From Mycolicibacter sp. MU0102 (GTDB lineage Bacteria; Actinomycetota; Actinomycetes; Mycobacteriales; Mycobacteriaceae): 64,000 bases of DNA. Under the pieces are notes generated by a model. The model saw only the letters and a list, made by a program, of their open reading frames with translations, made no database searches and was not told where the DNA came from. Where the stretch lies: contig NZ_OY726398.1 in NCBI RefSeq assembly GCF_963378105.1, positions 2,480,001 through 2,544,000 on the forward strand, given 5' to 3'. Below, in pieces: positions 35,998-45,058 of this stretch. Every line of letters starts with the position of its first letter. Within the stretch, counting starts at the first letter, position 1. Made by a program: the position numbers and the translations under genes.

Positions 35998-37569
35998 CTA
36001 CCCTTTTTTGTCCGGCCAGCTGCCTGGCAGCAGGGGCATACGCGGTTCGTCGTCGAATGCGCCGCCGGACGACACGGTCAAACCCCCGGCCGGAGCGCCT
36101 CCCCGGACCAGCGTCCCGGTGAATCCGGTCACGCCGCGAGATGACGCAGTCACGCTCGGATCGGCCGGGTCAGCCCAGTCCGGTGTCACCTCGACGTTGA
36201 GGTCCATGAAGGCGTCATCGGGCCGGCGCAGCTTGGTGCGTCGACGGCGTCGGGTCCGCTGTTGGTCGCGTTCGGCCGCGGTCGCAGCAGCGGCAGCCGC
36301 CGAACCGCGCGGCTCGGAGGCCTTGCGCGACGCCCCGGCGCCCACGGGCATTCCAGACCCGGTACCGATGCCGGGCGGGCCGAGCAGGTATGGAGGAAAG
36401 AACGGCGCACCACCTGGCGGCGGGGGCGGCGGCGCCGGCGCCTGGCCGCCGATGCCTGCCGCCGCGGGCGCCGGAGCTGGAGCCGGAGCCGGAGCCGGCG
36501 CAGACGGGATCGCCGGCGCCGGACCCCCTGCCGAGCCCGATCCGACCCCTAAGGCATCGGGAACGGTGTCCAGTGGCAGCGGCGCGAGAGGCTGCGGAAG
36601 ACCCGCCAATCCGGCCAGCCCGGCGAGACCTCCTATCGCGCCCACCGGGGCGACCAGCACGCCGATCGCGGCGGCGAACAACTGGGGCGACTGGGCCAGC
36701 CAGGAGCCGATCTCGGCGAGGTGTGTCGGCCAGTCGAACTCGGCGAGCTGGACCAGGTATTGGAACGCCAATGCGGGGTTCTGCTGGAAGTTCACGCCGA
36801 GCTGCTGAAAGTCCTCCCACAGTTCCAGTGCCCGCACCAGCCAGAACATCGGCTGGTTGGGATCGACGTACTCGTCGTAGGGAATCCCGTTCATCATGGC
36901 GTGCGCGGGATCCCAATTGATCTGCCCGTTGCTGGCGGTCTGCAGAATCTTGGCGATCAGCTGATCCAGCGGATCGTTGACGGTGGGGTCGGTGCCCTCG
37001 TCGCCATCGGCGGGTTGAGCGTCGGCTTTGAGGATCGGAGGCGCCGGCGGGGTGTGCGGCACCGAGGCCACCGCCGCGCCACTGACCGCTTGGTACGTTG
37101 CCATCGTCGTTGCGGCCTGCACCCACATCCGCACGTAGTCGGCCTCGTTGAGGGCAATCGGAATGGTGTTGATGCCAAAGAAATTCGTCGCCACCAATAC
37201 CCCATGGGTGGCGTGATTGGCGGCGAGCTCCGGCAACGTCGGCATGGCGGCCAGCGCGCTGACATAGGCACCGGCGGCCGCCTCGTACTGGGCCGCGGTT
37301 GCCGCACTGTCCGCGCTGGCCTGAGTCAGCCACGCCAGGTAGGGCGAGTGCGCGCTCGCATACGCCTGCGCACTCGGGCCTTGCCACGCGCCGGCCTCAA
37401 CCGAGCCCAGCAACGCCTGCAGTTCATCAGCGGCGTCGGCGTACTCAACTTCCAGCGCCGACCATGCCGAAGCGGACGCCAGCAGCGGTCCGGGCCCCGC
37501 TCCGGCGCTCAGCAACGCGGAGTGCACCTCGGGCGGAGATGCCATCCACGCCGGCGCCGGTGCGGTCAC
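35998..37569 (-). CDS. PPE family protein, PPW subgroup (upstream copy)
   Basis: 523 aa from the GTG at 37569; the alternative ATG at 37545 would remove eight residues before MASPPEVHS. PPE domain with the WxG turn GAWQGPSA and ATNFFGINTIPIALNEADYV, then a Pro/Ala tract (about residues 350-420). The C-terminus has both PPW motifs: GFTGT and PLLPGSW. Closely related to the neighbouring PPE protein, most strongly in the TLPELAANHATHGVLVATN block. The start overlaps the stop of a ten-codon leader frame (37566-37598), suggesting coupled translation. Confidence 0.92.
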   Translation of the reverse strand: MTAPAPAWMASPPEVHSALLSAGAGPGPLLASASAWSALEVEYADAADELQALLGSVEAGAWQGPSAQAYASAHSPYLAWLTQASADSAATAAQYEAAAGAYVSALAAMPTLPELAANHATHGVLVATNFFGINTIPIALNEADYVRMWVQAATTMATYQAVSGAAVASVPHTPPAPPILKADAQPADGDEGTDPTVNDPLDQLIAKILQTASNGQINWDPAHAMMNGIPYDEYVDPNQPMFWLVRALELWEDFQQLGVNFQQNPALAFQYLVQLAEFDWPTHLAEIGSWLAQSPQLFAAAIGVLVAPVGAIGGLAGLAGLAGLPQPLAPLPLDTVPDALGVGSGSAGGPAPAIPSAPAPAPAPAPAPAAAGIGGQAPAPPPPPPGGAPFFPPYLLGPPGIGTGSGMPVGAGASRKASEPRGSAAAAAATAAERDQQRTRRRRRTKLRRPDDAFMDLNVEVTPDWADPADPSVTASSRGVTGFTGTLVRGGAPAGGLTVSSGGAFDDEPRMPLLPGSWPDKKG

Positions 37570-37598
37570 CGGCGGCCGTCCGCCAAGCTGTTGAACAT
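37566..37598 (-). CDS. Putative ten-codon leader peptide of the PPE gene
   Basis: ATG at 37598 encodes MFNSLADGRR and ends in TGA at 37566-37568, which overlaps the PPE GTG start in the sequence GTGA. A GATAAT -10 hexamer (37606-37611) lies seven bases before the ATG, so the transcript would start at the leader and be leaderless. No Shine-Dalgarno sequence is needed for either. Coding status is an inference from position alone. Confidence 0.45.
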   Translation of the reverse strand: MFNSLADGRR

Positions 37599-37605
37599 GG
37601 TTTTC

Positions 37606-37611
37606 ATTATC
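37606..37611 (-). promoter_or_regulatory. -10 hexamer for the leader peptide and PPE gene
   Basis: GATAAT on the minus strand, in an AT-rich patch unusual for this genome, seven bases before the leader ATG. The 145-bp gap also contains the divergent Nudix start at 37715. Confidence 0.5.
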
Positions 37612-37714
37612 GGCAATTGAATACCCGCGGCGGGCGCCTGCGCAAGAGACTCCACCTCCGCGTTGCCCCCGACGACGGAGAGAAGTTAATGACAACTCTG
37701 GCACGATCAGTCAC

Positions 37715-38194
37715 ATGCCGACTCCGCAGTTCATCGTCGACCTCCGCAGCCATATCGGTCATGCCCCGCTGTGGCTGATCGGCGTGACGGCGGTGGTCAT
37801 CCGTGGCGACGAGGTGTTACTCGTCGAACGCGCCGACAACGGCATCTGGGCGCCGGTGACCGGGATCGTCGACCCCGGCGAAGAGCCGGCTGACGCCGCC
37901 GCGCGCGAGGTCGCCGAGGAGAGCGGCGTCACCGCGATGCCCGAGCGGCTGGCCTGGGTGCACGTCACGCCGCCCGTCACCCACGTCAACGGTGATCAGG
38001 CGCAGTACCTCGACCACGTCTTCGTGATGCGCTGGGTGGCGGGAGAGCCCTACCCCGCCGACGACGAGAGCACCGACGCGCGCTGGTACCCGCGCACCGC
38101 GCTGCCCGACATCCCCGAGCGGATGCGGAGCAGGATCAACGCCGCGTTCGACGCGGGCACCGAAACCCGGTTCGAATGGAGCGCGGGGTCCTAG
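37715..38194 (+). CDS. Nudix hydrolase
   Basis: 159 aa. The full Nudix box GX5EX7REUXEEXGU is present at residues 50-72 (GIVDPGEEPADAAAREVAEE). It is a small soluble pyrophosphohydrolase. The ending DDESTDARWYPRTALPDIPE fits the MutT/ADP-ribose-type group, but the substrate cannot be told. Convergent with ctaB, with a 4-bp overlap of stops. Confidence 0.93.
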   Translation: MPTPQFIVDLRSHIGHAPLWLIGVTAVVIRGDEVLLVERADNGIWAPVTGIVDPGEEPADAAAREVAEESGVTAMPERLAWVHVTPPVTHVNGDQAQYLDHVFVMRWVAGEPYPADDESTDARWYPRTALPDIPERMRSRINAAFDAGTETRFEWSAGS

Positions 38195-39114
38195 AACAGG
38201 GTGGGCAGGCCGATAGCCGAGTCCACCGCCAGCGCGCAGAAGACCAGCGCCAGGTAGTTGTTGGACTGCAGGAACAGCCGCAGCGGCTTGACCGGCTCGC
38301 CGCGACGGACGCCCGCGTACAGCTGATGGGCCATGGCCAGGAACCACGCGCCGGCCAGTACCGCGACCGCCGCATACAGCCAGCCTGCGGCGGGCACCAA
38401 CGCCAACGTCGCCAGCACCGTCGCCCAGGTGTAGACCACGATCCGGTGGGTGACCACCTGCTCGCTGGCGACCACGGGCAGCATGGGCACCCCCGCCGCC
38501 GCGTAGTCCTCCTTGTAGCGCATCGCCAGCGCCCAGGTGTGCGGCGGCGTCCAGAAGAAGATCACCAAGAACATCACCAGCGCGGGCCAGCCGATGGTGC
38601 CGGTGACCGCCGACCAGCCGATCACCACCGGCATGCAGCCGGCCGCCCCGCCCCACACCACGTTCTGGGAGGTACGCCGCTTGAGCATCATCGAGTAGAC
38701 CAGCACGTAGAACGCGATGGTGGCCGTGGCCAGTAGGCCCGACATCAAGTTCGTGGTACGCCACAGCCACATGAACGAACCGGCACCGAGCGCCAGGCTG
38801 AACACCAGGGCGTTGCGGGTCGGCACTGCCTCGCGAGCCAGCGGACGGCGCGCCGTGCGCTTCATCACCTTGTCGATGTCGGCGTCGACCACGCAGTTCA
38901 GCGCGTTGGCGCTGGCAGCGGCCAGCATCCCGCCGATCAGCGTGTTGAAGATCAGCAACGGATTCACCGTGCCGCGGTCGGCCAGCAGCATCGCCGGAAT
39001 GGTCGTGACCAGCAGCAACTCGATGATTCGGGGCTTGGTCAGCGACAGGTACGCCAACAACGTGCTGCGCACAGCGCGTATTCGGCGCGGCTCAGCGCGC
39101 TCGCGAATACTCAC
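38191..39114 (-). CDS. ctaB: Protohaem IX farnesyltransferase CtaB
   Basis: 307 aa UbiA-superfamily prenyltransferase with about eight to nine membrane helices. Prenyl-diphosphate site NCVVDADIDKVMKRTARRPL, and a second loop near YKEDYAAAGVPMLP. Makes haem O from haem B, which CtaA then oxidises. GTG at 39114 with AGGAG seven bases upstream. Divergent from tkt. Confidence 0.96.
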   Translation of the reverse strand: MSIRERAEPRRIRAVRSTLLAYLSLTKPRIIELLLVTTIPAMLLADRGTVNPLLIFNTLIGGMLAAASANALNCVVDADIDKVMKRTARRPLAREAVPTRNALVFSLALGAGSFMWLWRTTNLMSGLLATATIAFYVLVYSMMLKRRTSQNVVWGGAAGCMPVVIGWSAVTGTIGWPALVMFLVIFFWTPPHTWALAMRYKEDYAAAGVPMLPVVASEQVVTHRIVVYTWATVLATLALVPAAGWLYAAVAVLAGAWFLAMAHQLYAGVRRGEPVKPLRLFLQSNNYLALVFCALAVDSAIGLPTLF

Positions 39115-39140
39115 GTGATGACTCCTAGGATGGCAGCTGC

Positions 39141-39186
39141 GACGCCAGCTTCGACTTCGGACGGACGCCAGCTTCTACTACGGACG
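39141..39186. repeat. Tandem 23-bp direct repeat upstream of ctaB
   Basis: Copies at 39141-39163 and 39164-39186 are abutting and agree at 21 of 23 positions (shared GACGCCAGCTTC at the start and GGACG at the end). Located 27-72 bp before the ctaB start in the 229-bp divergent gap with tkt. Could be a regulator site; the rest of the gap shows nothing else recognisable. Confidence 0.7.
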
Positions 39187-39343
39187 ATGGTAGACCGCTT
39201 GGCCAGGTCGTCCGAATCGCAGGGTCAATTCACGGCGAATCCACACGGCGACCGGACCTGCAACACTGCACATGCCCGCATTAGGGTGAGAACCAGCCAG
39301 GCTTGTTTTGAAGACCTATCTCGAAGATGAGGACCCGACGTTC

Positions 39344-41443
39344 GTGACCACTGCCGCAGAGATCTCCGCTCTCACCCAACCGCACCACCCCGCAGACTGG
39401 GCCGAGATCGACACCACCGCAGTCGACACCGCCCGGGTGTTGGCCGCTGACGCGGTGCAGAAGGTCGGCAACGGCCACCCGGGCACCGCGATGAGTCTCG
39501 CTCCGCTGGCCTACACGCTGTTCCAGCGGGTGATGCGCCACGATCCGTCCGACACCACATGGTTGGGCCGCGACCGGTTCGTGTTGTCCTGCGGGCACTC
39601 CAGCCTGACCCTGTACATCCAGCTCTACCTGGGCGGTTTCGGGCTGGAACTGGCCGACATCGAGGCACTGCGCACCTGGGGCTCCAAGACCCCGGGCCAT
39701 CCGGAGTTCCGCCACACCAAGGGCGTGGAGATCACCACCGGCCCGCTCGGACAGGGCCTGGCCTCGGCGGTCGGCATGGCGATGGCCGCCCGCTACGAGC
39801 GCGGCCTGTTCGACCCGGACACCGCGCCCGGCGAGAGCCCGTTCGACCACTTCGTCTACGTCATCGCCTCCGACGGCGACATCCAGGAGGGCGTCACCAG
39901 TGAGGCCTCCTCGCTGGCCGGCGTTCAGCAGCTGGGCAACCTGATCGTGTTCTACGACCACAACAAGATCTCCATCGAGGACGACACCGCGATCGCCCTC
40001 TGCGAGGACACCGCGGCCCGCTACCGGTCCTACGGTTGGCACGTCCAGGAGGTCGAGGGCGGCGAGAACGTGACCGGCATCGAGGAGGCCATCGCAAACG
40101 CGAAGGCCGTCACCGACAAGCCGTCGTTCATCTCGCTGCGCACGATCATCGGCTACCCGTCGCCGGGCAAGATGAACACCGGCGCCATCCACGGTTCGGC
40201 GCTCGGCGGCGACGAAGTGGCCGCCACCAAGTCCGCACTCGGCTTCGACCCGGACAAGGCGTTCGAGGTCCGTGAAGACGTGATCACCCACACCCGCGGA
40301 CTGGTGGCACGCGGCAAGCAGGCCCACGCCGACTGGCAAGAGCAGTTCGAGTCCTGGGCGGCCCGCGAGCCGGAGCGCAAGGCGCTGCTGGACCGGCTGA
40401 TCGCCGGTGAACTGCCCGAGGGCTGGGACGCCGAGCTGCCGTACTGGGAGCCCGGCTCGAAGGCCGTTGCCACCCGCGCCGCATCCGGCAAGGTGCTCAA
40501 CGCAGTGGGCGCCAAGCTTCCTGAATTGTGGGGCGGCTCAGCCGATCTGGCGGGCAGCAACAACACCACCATGGACGGTGTCAAGTCGTTCGGGCCGGCG
40601 TCGATCTCCACCGGTGAGTACACCGCCGACCCCTACGGCCGCACCCTGCACTTCGGGATCCGCGAGCACGCGATGGGCTCGATCCTGTCCGGCATCGTGC
40701 TGCATGGGCCCACCCGCGCCTACGGCGGTACGTTCCTGCAGTTCTCCGACTACATGCGGCCCGCGGTGCGATTGGCGGCGCTGATGGACATCGACCCGAT
40801 CTACGTGTGGACGCACGACTCGATCGGGCTCGGCGAAGACGGTCCGACGCACCAGCCGATCGAGCACCTGGCGGCGTTGCGGGCCATCCCCCGCCTGTCG
40901 GTGGTGCGACCGGCGGACGCCAATGAGACGGCCTACGCCTGGCGGACGGTACTGGCCCGCGGCGCGAGCAGCGGTCCGGTCGGACTGATCCTGACCCGGC
41001 AGAATGTACCGATCATCGAGGGCACCGACGCCGAAGGTGTTGCCCGCGGAGGCTACGTGCTGGGCGGTCTCGAAGCCGCTGGCACCGAGGACCCCGACGT
41101 GGTGCTGATCGCCACCGGTTCTGAGGTGCAGCTCGCGGTCGAAGCGCAGAAACTCTTGGCGGACAAGGACATCAACGCCCGCGTGGTGTCGATGACGTGT
41201 CTGGAGTGGTTCGAGTCGCAGCCGGCCGACTACCGCGATGCAGTGCTGCCGCCGTCGGTGTCTGCTCGGGTGGCCGTTGAAGCCGGTATCGCACAGTGCT
41301 GGCACAAGATCGTCGGCGACACCGGCGAGATCGTGTCGATCGAGCACTACGGCGAATCCGCCGACTACCAAACGCTGTTCCGTGAGTTCGGTCTGACCGC
41401 GGAAGCGGTCGTCGCCGCCGCCGAAAGAACACTGGAAAACTGA
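39344..41443 (+). CDS. tkt: Transketolase
   Basis: 699 aa. TPP-binding motif GDGDIQEGVTSEASSLAG with YDHNKIS, and active-site segments GNGHPGTAMSLAPLAY, FVLSCGHSSLTLY and HDSIGLGEDGPTHQPIEHL. The frame opens at 39308 (TTG), but the GTG at 39344 gives the conserved start MTTAAEISALTQP. First gene of the tkt-tal-zwf2-opcA-pgl run of the pentose phosphate pathway. Confidence 0.97.
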   Translation: MTTAAEISALTQPHHPADWAEIDTTAVDTARVLAADAVQKVGNGHPGTAMSLAPLAYTLFQRVMRHDPSDTTWLGRDRFVLSCGHSSLTLYIQLYLGGFGLELADIEALRTWGSKTPGHPEFRHTKGVEITTGPLGQGLASAVGMAMAARYERGLFDPDTAPGESPFDHFVYVIASDGDIQEGVTSEASSLAGVQQLGNLIVFYDHNKISIEDDTAIALCEDTAARYRSYGWHVQEVEGGENVTGIEEAIANAKAVTDKPSFISLRTIIGYPSPGKMNTGAIHGSALGGDEVAATKSALGFDPDKAFEVREDVITHTRGLVARGKQAHADWQEQFESWAAREPERKALLDRLIAGELPEGWDAELPYWEPGSKAVATRAASGKVLNAVGAKLPELWGGSADLAGSNNTTMDGVKSFGPASISTGEYTADPYGRTLHFGIREHAMGSILSGIVLHGPTRAYGGTFLQFSDYMRPAVRLAALMDIDPIYVWTHDSIGLGEDGPTHQPIEHLAALRAIPRLSVVRPADANETAYAWRTVLARGASSGPVGLILTRQNVPIIEGTDAEGVARGGYVLGGLEAAGTEDPDVVLIATGSEVQLAVEAQKLLADKDINARVVSMTCLEWFESQPADYRDAVLPPSVSARVAVEAGIAQCWHKIVGDTGEIVSIEHYGESADYQTLFREFGLTAEAVVAAAERTLEN

Positions 41444-41476
41444 CGTCAATCGAAACCGATTGAGAAGGAGCGCAAC

Positions 41477-42589
41477 ATGACTCAGAATCCCAAGCTTGCC
41501 GCTCTCAGCGCCGCAGGCGTGTCGGTGTGGCTCGATGATCTGTCCCGCGACCGACTCACGTCGGGCAACCTGGCCGACCTTGTCGCCACCCGCAGTGTGG
41601 TCGGGGTGACCACTAACCCGACCATCTTCCAGAAGGCGCTGGAGAAGGGTCACGCCTACGACAAGCAGCTGGCCGAGCTGGCCGCTCGCGGCGCCGATGT
41701 GGACGCGGTGATCCGCACCGTCACCACCGACGACGTGCGCAACGCCTGCGACGTGCTGTCCGCGGCGTGGGAGGCGACCGACGGTGTGGACGGTCGGGTG
41801 TCGATCGAGGTCGACCCGCGGCTGGCCCACGACACCGACAAGACCGTGGCCCAGGCCGTCGAGCTGTGGAAGATCGTCGACCGGCCCAACCTGTTCATCA
41901 AGATTCCGGCCACCAAGGCGGGCCTGCCGGCCATCACCGCTGTACTGGCCGAAGGGATTTCGGTCAATGTCACGCTGATCTTCTCCGTCGAGCGGCACCG
42001 CGAGGTGATGGACGCCTACCTGGCCGGTCTGGAGGCCGCCAAGGCCGCCGGACACGACCTGGCCAAGATCCACTCGGTGGCATCGTTCTTCGTTTCCCGG
42101 GTGGACACCGAGATCGACGCCCGGCTGGAGAAGATCGGCTCGGCCGAGGCCGTGGCGCTGCGCGGCAAGGCCGGTCTCGCCAACGCCCGGCTGGCCTACG
42201 CGGCCTACGAAGAGGTCTTCGGCGGTGAGCGCTTCGCCGCGCTGACGGCCGACGGTGCGCGGGTGCAGCGCCCGTTGTGGGCCTCGACCGGGGTCAAGAA
42301 CCCCGACTATCCGGACACCCTGTACGTCACCGAGCTGGTCGCGGCCCACACCGTCAACACCATGCCGGAACCGACGTTGGACGCGGTCGCCGACCACGGG
42401 GACATCACCGGTGACACCATCGCCGGCACCGCGGCGGCATCCCAGCAGGTCTTCGACCAACTCGCGGCGGTGGGCATCGACCTGACCGATGTGTTCTTGG
42501 TGCTGGAGAACGAGGGCGTCGAGAAGTTCGAAGCGTCCTGGGGCGAACTGTTGGACGCCACGGCAACCCAGCTCGAAGAGGCCAAGTGA
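41477..42589 (+). CDS. tal: Transaldolase
   Basis: 370 aa (373 in M. tuberculosis). Schiff-base Lys in NLFIKIPATKAG, plus GVTTNPTIFQKAL and GKAGLANARLAY. Strong RBS AAGGAG before the ATG. Follows tkt by 33 bp and precedes zwf2 by 4 bp. Confidence 0.97.
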   Translation: MTQNPKLAALSAAGVSVWLDDLSRDRLTSGNLADLVATRSVVGVTTNPTIFQKALEKGHAYDKQLAELAARGADVDAVIRTVTTDDVRNACDVLSAAWEATDGVDGRVSIEVDPRLAHDTDKTVAQAVELWKIVDRPNLFIKIPATKAGLPAITAVLAEGISVNVTLIFSVERHREVMDAYLAGLEAAKAAGHDLAKIHSVASFFVSRVDTEIDARLEKIGSAEAVALRGKAGLANARLAYAAYEEVFGGERFAALTADGARVQRPLWASTGVKNPDYPDTLYVTELVAAHTVNTMPEPTLDAVADHGDITGDTIAGTAAASQQVFDQLAAVGIDLTDVFLVLENEGVEKFEASWGELLDATATQLEEAK

Positions 42590-42593
42590 TCTG

Positions 42594-44150
42594 ATGGCCG
42601 GCGCCGGGGCAGCGCGAAACACCCCCTCGGGGTGGCAGAACCCGCTGCGAGACAAGCGAGACAAACGCCTGCCCCGCATCGCCGGCCCCTGTGGCGTGGT
42701 GATTTTCGGGGTCACCGGCGACCTGGCCCGGCGCAAGCTCATGCCGGCCATCTACGACCTGGCCAACCGCGGGTTGCTGCCGGCGACCTTTGCGCTGGTC
42801 GGGTTCGCCCGCCGGGATTGGGCCGACGAGGACTTCGCCGATGTGGTCTACCAGGCCGTCAAAGAGCACGCCCGGACCCCGTTCCGTCAGGTGGTGTGGG
42901 ACCGGCTGGCGTCCGGGTTCCGTTTCGTCACCGGCACATTCGATGACGATGAGGCTTTCGCCCGGTTGGCAAAGACCCTCGAGGAGCTCGACGCCGAGCG
43001 CGGCACCGGCGGCAATCACGCCTTCTACCTGTCGATCCCGCCCGGTGCGTTCCCGGTGGTCTGCGAGAAGCTGCACTCCACCGGACTGGCCCGGCCGCGC
43101 GATGGCCGGTGGAGCCGGGTGGTGATCGAGAAGCCGTTCGGTCACGACCTGACCAGCGCGGTCGAACTCAACGGCGTGGTCAACAGCGTGTTCCCCGAGG
43201 AGTCGGTGTTCCGGATCGACCACTACCTGGGCAAGGAGACCGTCCAGAACATCCTGGCGCTGCGCTTCGCCAACCAGTTGTTCGACCCGATCTGGAACGC
43301 CCACTACGTCGACCACGTGCAGATCACCATGGCCGAGGACATCGGCTTGGGCGGGCGCGCCGGCTACTACGACGGCATCGGCGCGGCCCGGGACGTGATC
43401 CAGAACCACCTGCTGCAGTTGCTGGCGCTCACCGCGATGGAGGAGCCGGTGAACTTCTCCCCCGCCGAACTGCAGGCCGAGAAGATCAAGGTGCTCTCGG
43501 CCACTCGGCTGGCGCAGCCACTGGATGAGACCACCTCCCGCGGCCAGTACGCGGCCGGATGGCAGGGCGGCGAGCACGTCGTGGGACTGCTCGACGAGGA
43601 GGGATTCGCCCACGATTCGCGGACCGAGACCTTTGCGGCAATCACCCTGGAGGTCGACACGAGGCGCTGGGCGGGCGTGCCGTTCTACCTGCGTACCGGC
43701 AAGCGCCTGGGACGGCGGGTGACCGAGATCGCGCTGGTATTCAAGCGCGCACCGCACCTGCCCTTCGACGACACCATGACCGACGAACTGGGCAAGAACG
43801 CCCTGGTGATCCGGGTGCAGCCCGACGAGGGGATCACGCTGCGGTTCGGCTCCAAGGTGCCCGGGCACCTGATGGAGGTCCGCGACGTCAACATGGACTT
43901 CTCCTACGGATCGGCGTTCTCCGAGGATTCGCCGGAGGCCTACGAGCGGCTGATCCTCGATGTGCTGTTGGGTGAGCCCTCCCTGTTCCCGGTCAACGCC
44001 GAAGTCGAATTGTCTTGGGAGATCCTCGATCCGGTGCTCGAGAACTGGGCCGAGCACGGCAAGCCCGAGCCGTATGTGGCCGGAAGTTGGGGGCCGCAGT
44101 CGGCGTTTGAGATGCTCACGCGTTCCGGCCGGGAATGGCGGCGCCCATGA
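42594..44150 (+). CDS. zwf2: Glucose-6-phosphate dehydrogenase
   Basis: 518 aa. N-terminal Rossmann segment VIFGVTGDLARRKLMPAIYD and substrate/catalytic motif RIDHYLGKETVQNIL. Oxidises G6P to 6-phosphogluconolactone, producing NADPH. The frame is open further upstream, inside tal, but the ATG at 42594 gives the family N-terminus. Its stop overlaps the opcA start (ATGA). Confidence 0.97.
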   Translation: MAGAGAARNTPSGWQNPLRDKRDKRLPRIAGPCGVVIFGVTGDLARRKLMPAIYDLANRGLLPATFALVGFARRDWADEDFADVVYQAVKEHARTPFRQVVWDRLASGFRFVTGTFDDDEAFARLAKTLEELDAERGTGGNHAFYLSIPPGAFPVVCEKLHSTGLARPRDGRWSRVVIEKPFGHDLTSAVELNGVVNSVFPEESVFRIDHYLGKETVQNILALRFANQLFDPIWNAHYVDHVQITMAEDIGLGGRAGYYDGIGAARDVIQNHLLQLLALTAMEEPVNFSPAELQAEKIKVLSATRLAQPLDETTSRGQYAAGWQGGEHVVGLLDEEGFAHDSRTETFAAITLEVDTRRWAGVPFYLRTGKRLGRRVTEIALVFKRAPHLPFDDTMTDELGKNALVIRVQPDEGITLRFGSKVPGHLMEVRDVNMDFSYGSAFSEDSPEAYERLILDVLLGEPSLFPVNAEVELSWEILDPVLENWAEHGKPEPYVAGSWGPQSAFEMLTRSGREWRRP

Positions 44151-45058
44151 TTATCGAATTGCCGAACACCACCACCACCGCGATCAACAAGAAGCTCAAC
44201 GCGATCCGCGAGCAGGTCGGTGCGGCGACGACGGGCCGGGTGCTGACGCTGATCATCGCGCTGGAAACCGACGCCCTGCTCGATGAGTCCATCGCGGCGG
44301 CCAACATCGCCAGCCAAGAACACCCGAGCCGGGTGATTGCGGTGGTCAGCGGAGACCCCGATGCCGGTGAGTCCCGTTTGGATGCCGAAGTGCGGATGTT
44401 CGGCGATGCCGGCGCCAGCGAGGTGGTGGTGCTGCGGCTGTACGGCCCGCTGGCCGGCCATGCTGACGCGGTCGTCGTGCCCTTCCTGCTGCCCGATATC
44501 CCGGTGGTCGCCTGGTGGCCCGATGTCGCGCCCGCAGCGCCGGCCACCGACCCGATCGGGGCGCTGGCGTTGCGGCGGATCACCGACGCCACCAACGCCC
44601 CCGATCCGCGGGCAGCGATCAACAGCCGCAGAGACGGCTACACCGCCGGCGACACCGACCTGTCATGGAGTCGCATCACCTACTGGCGGGCGCTGCTCGC
44701 CTCCGCGCTGGATCAGCCGCCGTACGAGCCGATTCGCTCGGCGGTGGTCTCCGGGCTGGCAACCGAGCCGGCCCTGGACATCCTGGCCGGCTGGCTGGCG
44801 AGTCGCATCGACGGCCCGGTGCGGCGTGCGGTCGGCGAATTGAAGATCGAATTGACCCGCGACAGCGAGACCGTGGCGCTGAGCCGGCCCCAGGACGGGG
44901 TCACCGCCACGTTGAGCCGCACCGGAAGGCCCGCGGGCCTGGTGCCGCTGCCCCGCCGGGTGACCGCGGAGTGTCTGGCTGAAGATCTGCGCCGGCTCGA
45001 TGCCGACGTCATTTACGGCGCCGCGCTGACGGGCCTGGAAGAAGTGGAGTATCTGTGA
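44147..45058 (+). CDS. opcA: OpcA, G6P dehydrogenase assembly protein
   Basis: 303 aa, the same length as Rv1446c. Begins MIIELPNTTTTAINKKLNAI; has the block VIPVVAWWPDVAP-like (LLPDIPVVAWWPD) and YTAGDTDLSWSRITYWRALL. Allosteric assembly partner of Zwf. Overlaps both neighbours by 4 bp (ATGA with zwf2, GTGA with pgl), so it is translationally coupled. Confidence 0.96.
   Translation: MIIELPNTTTTAINKKLNAIREQVGAATTGRVLTLIIALETDALLDESIAAANIASQEHPSRVIAVVSGDPDAGESRLDAEVRMFGDAGASEVVVLRLYGPLAGHADAVVVPFLLPDIPVVAWWPDVAPAAPATDPIGALALRRITDATNAPDPRAAINSRRDGYTAGDTDLSWSRITYWRALLASALDQPPYEPIRSAVVSGLATEPALDILAGWLASRIDGPVRRAVGELKIELTRDSETVALSRPQDGVTATLSRTGRPAGLVPLPRRVTAECLAEDLRRLDADVIYGAALTGLEEVEYL

Noticed and set aside
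36420..36540. Short CRISPR-like or VNTR repeat in the PPE gene
   Set aside because: The GCCGGAGC repetition encodes the Pro/Ala tract of the PPE protein in frame; no spacers.
39115..39330. A 71-codon frame in the ctaB-tkt gap
   Set aside because: Covers the tandem repeat and promoter region, has no ribosome-binding site or recognisable features.
40538..42751. A 737-codon open frame opposite tkt and tal
   Set aside because: Antisense shadow of two well-conserved enzymes.
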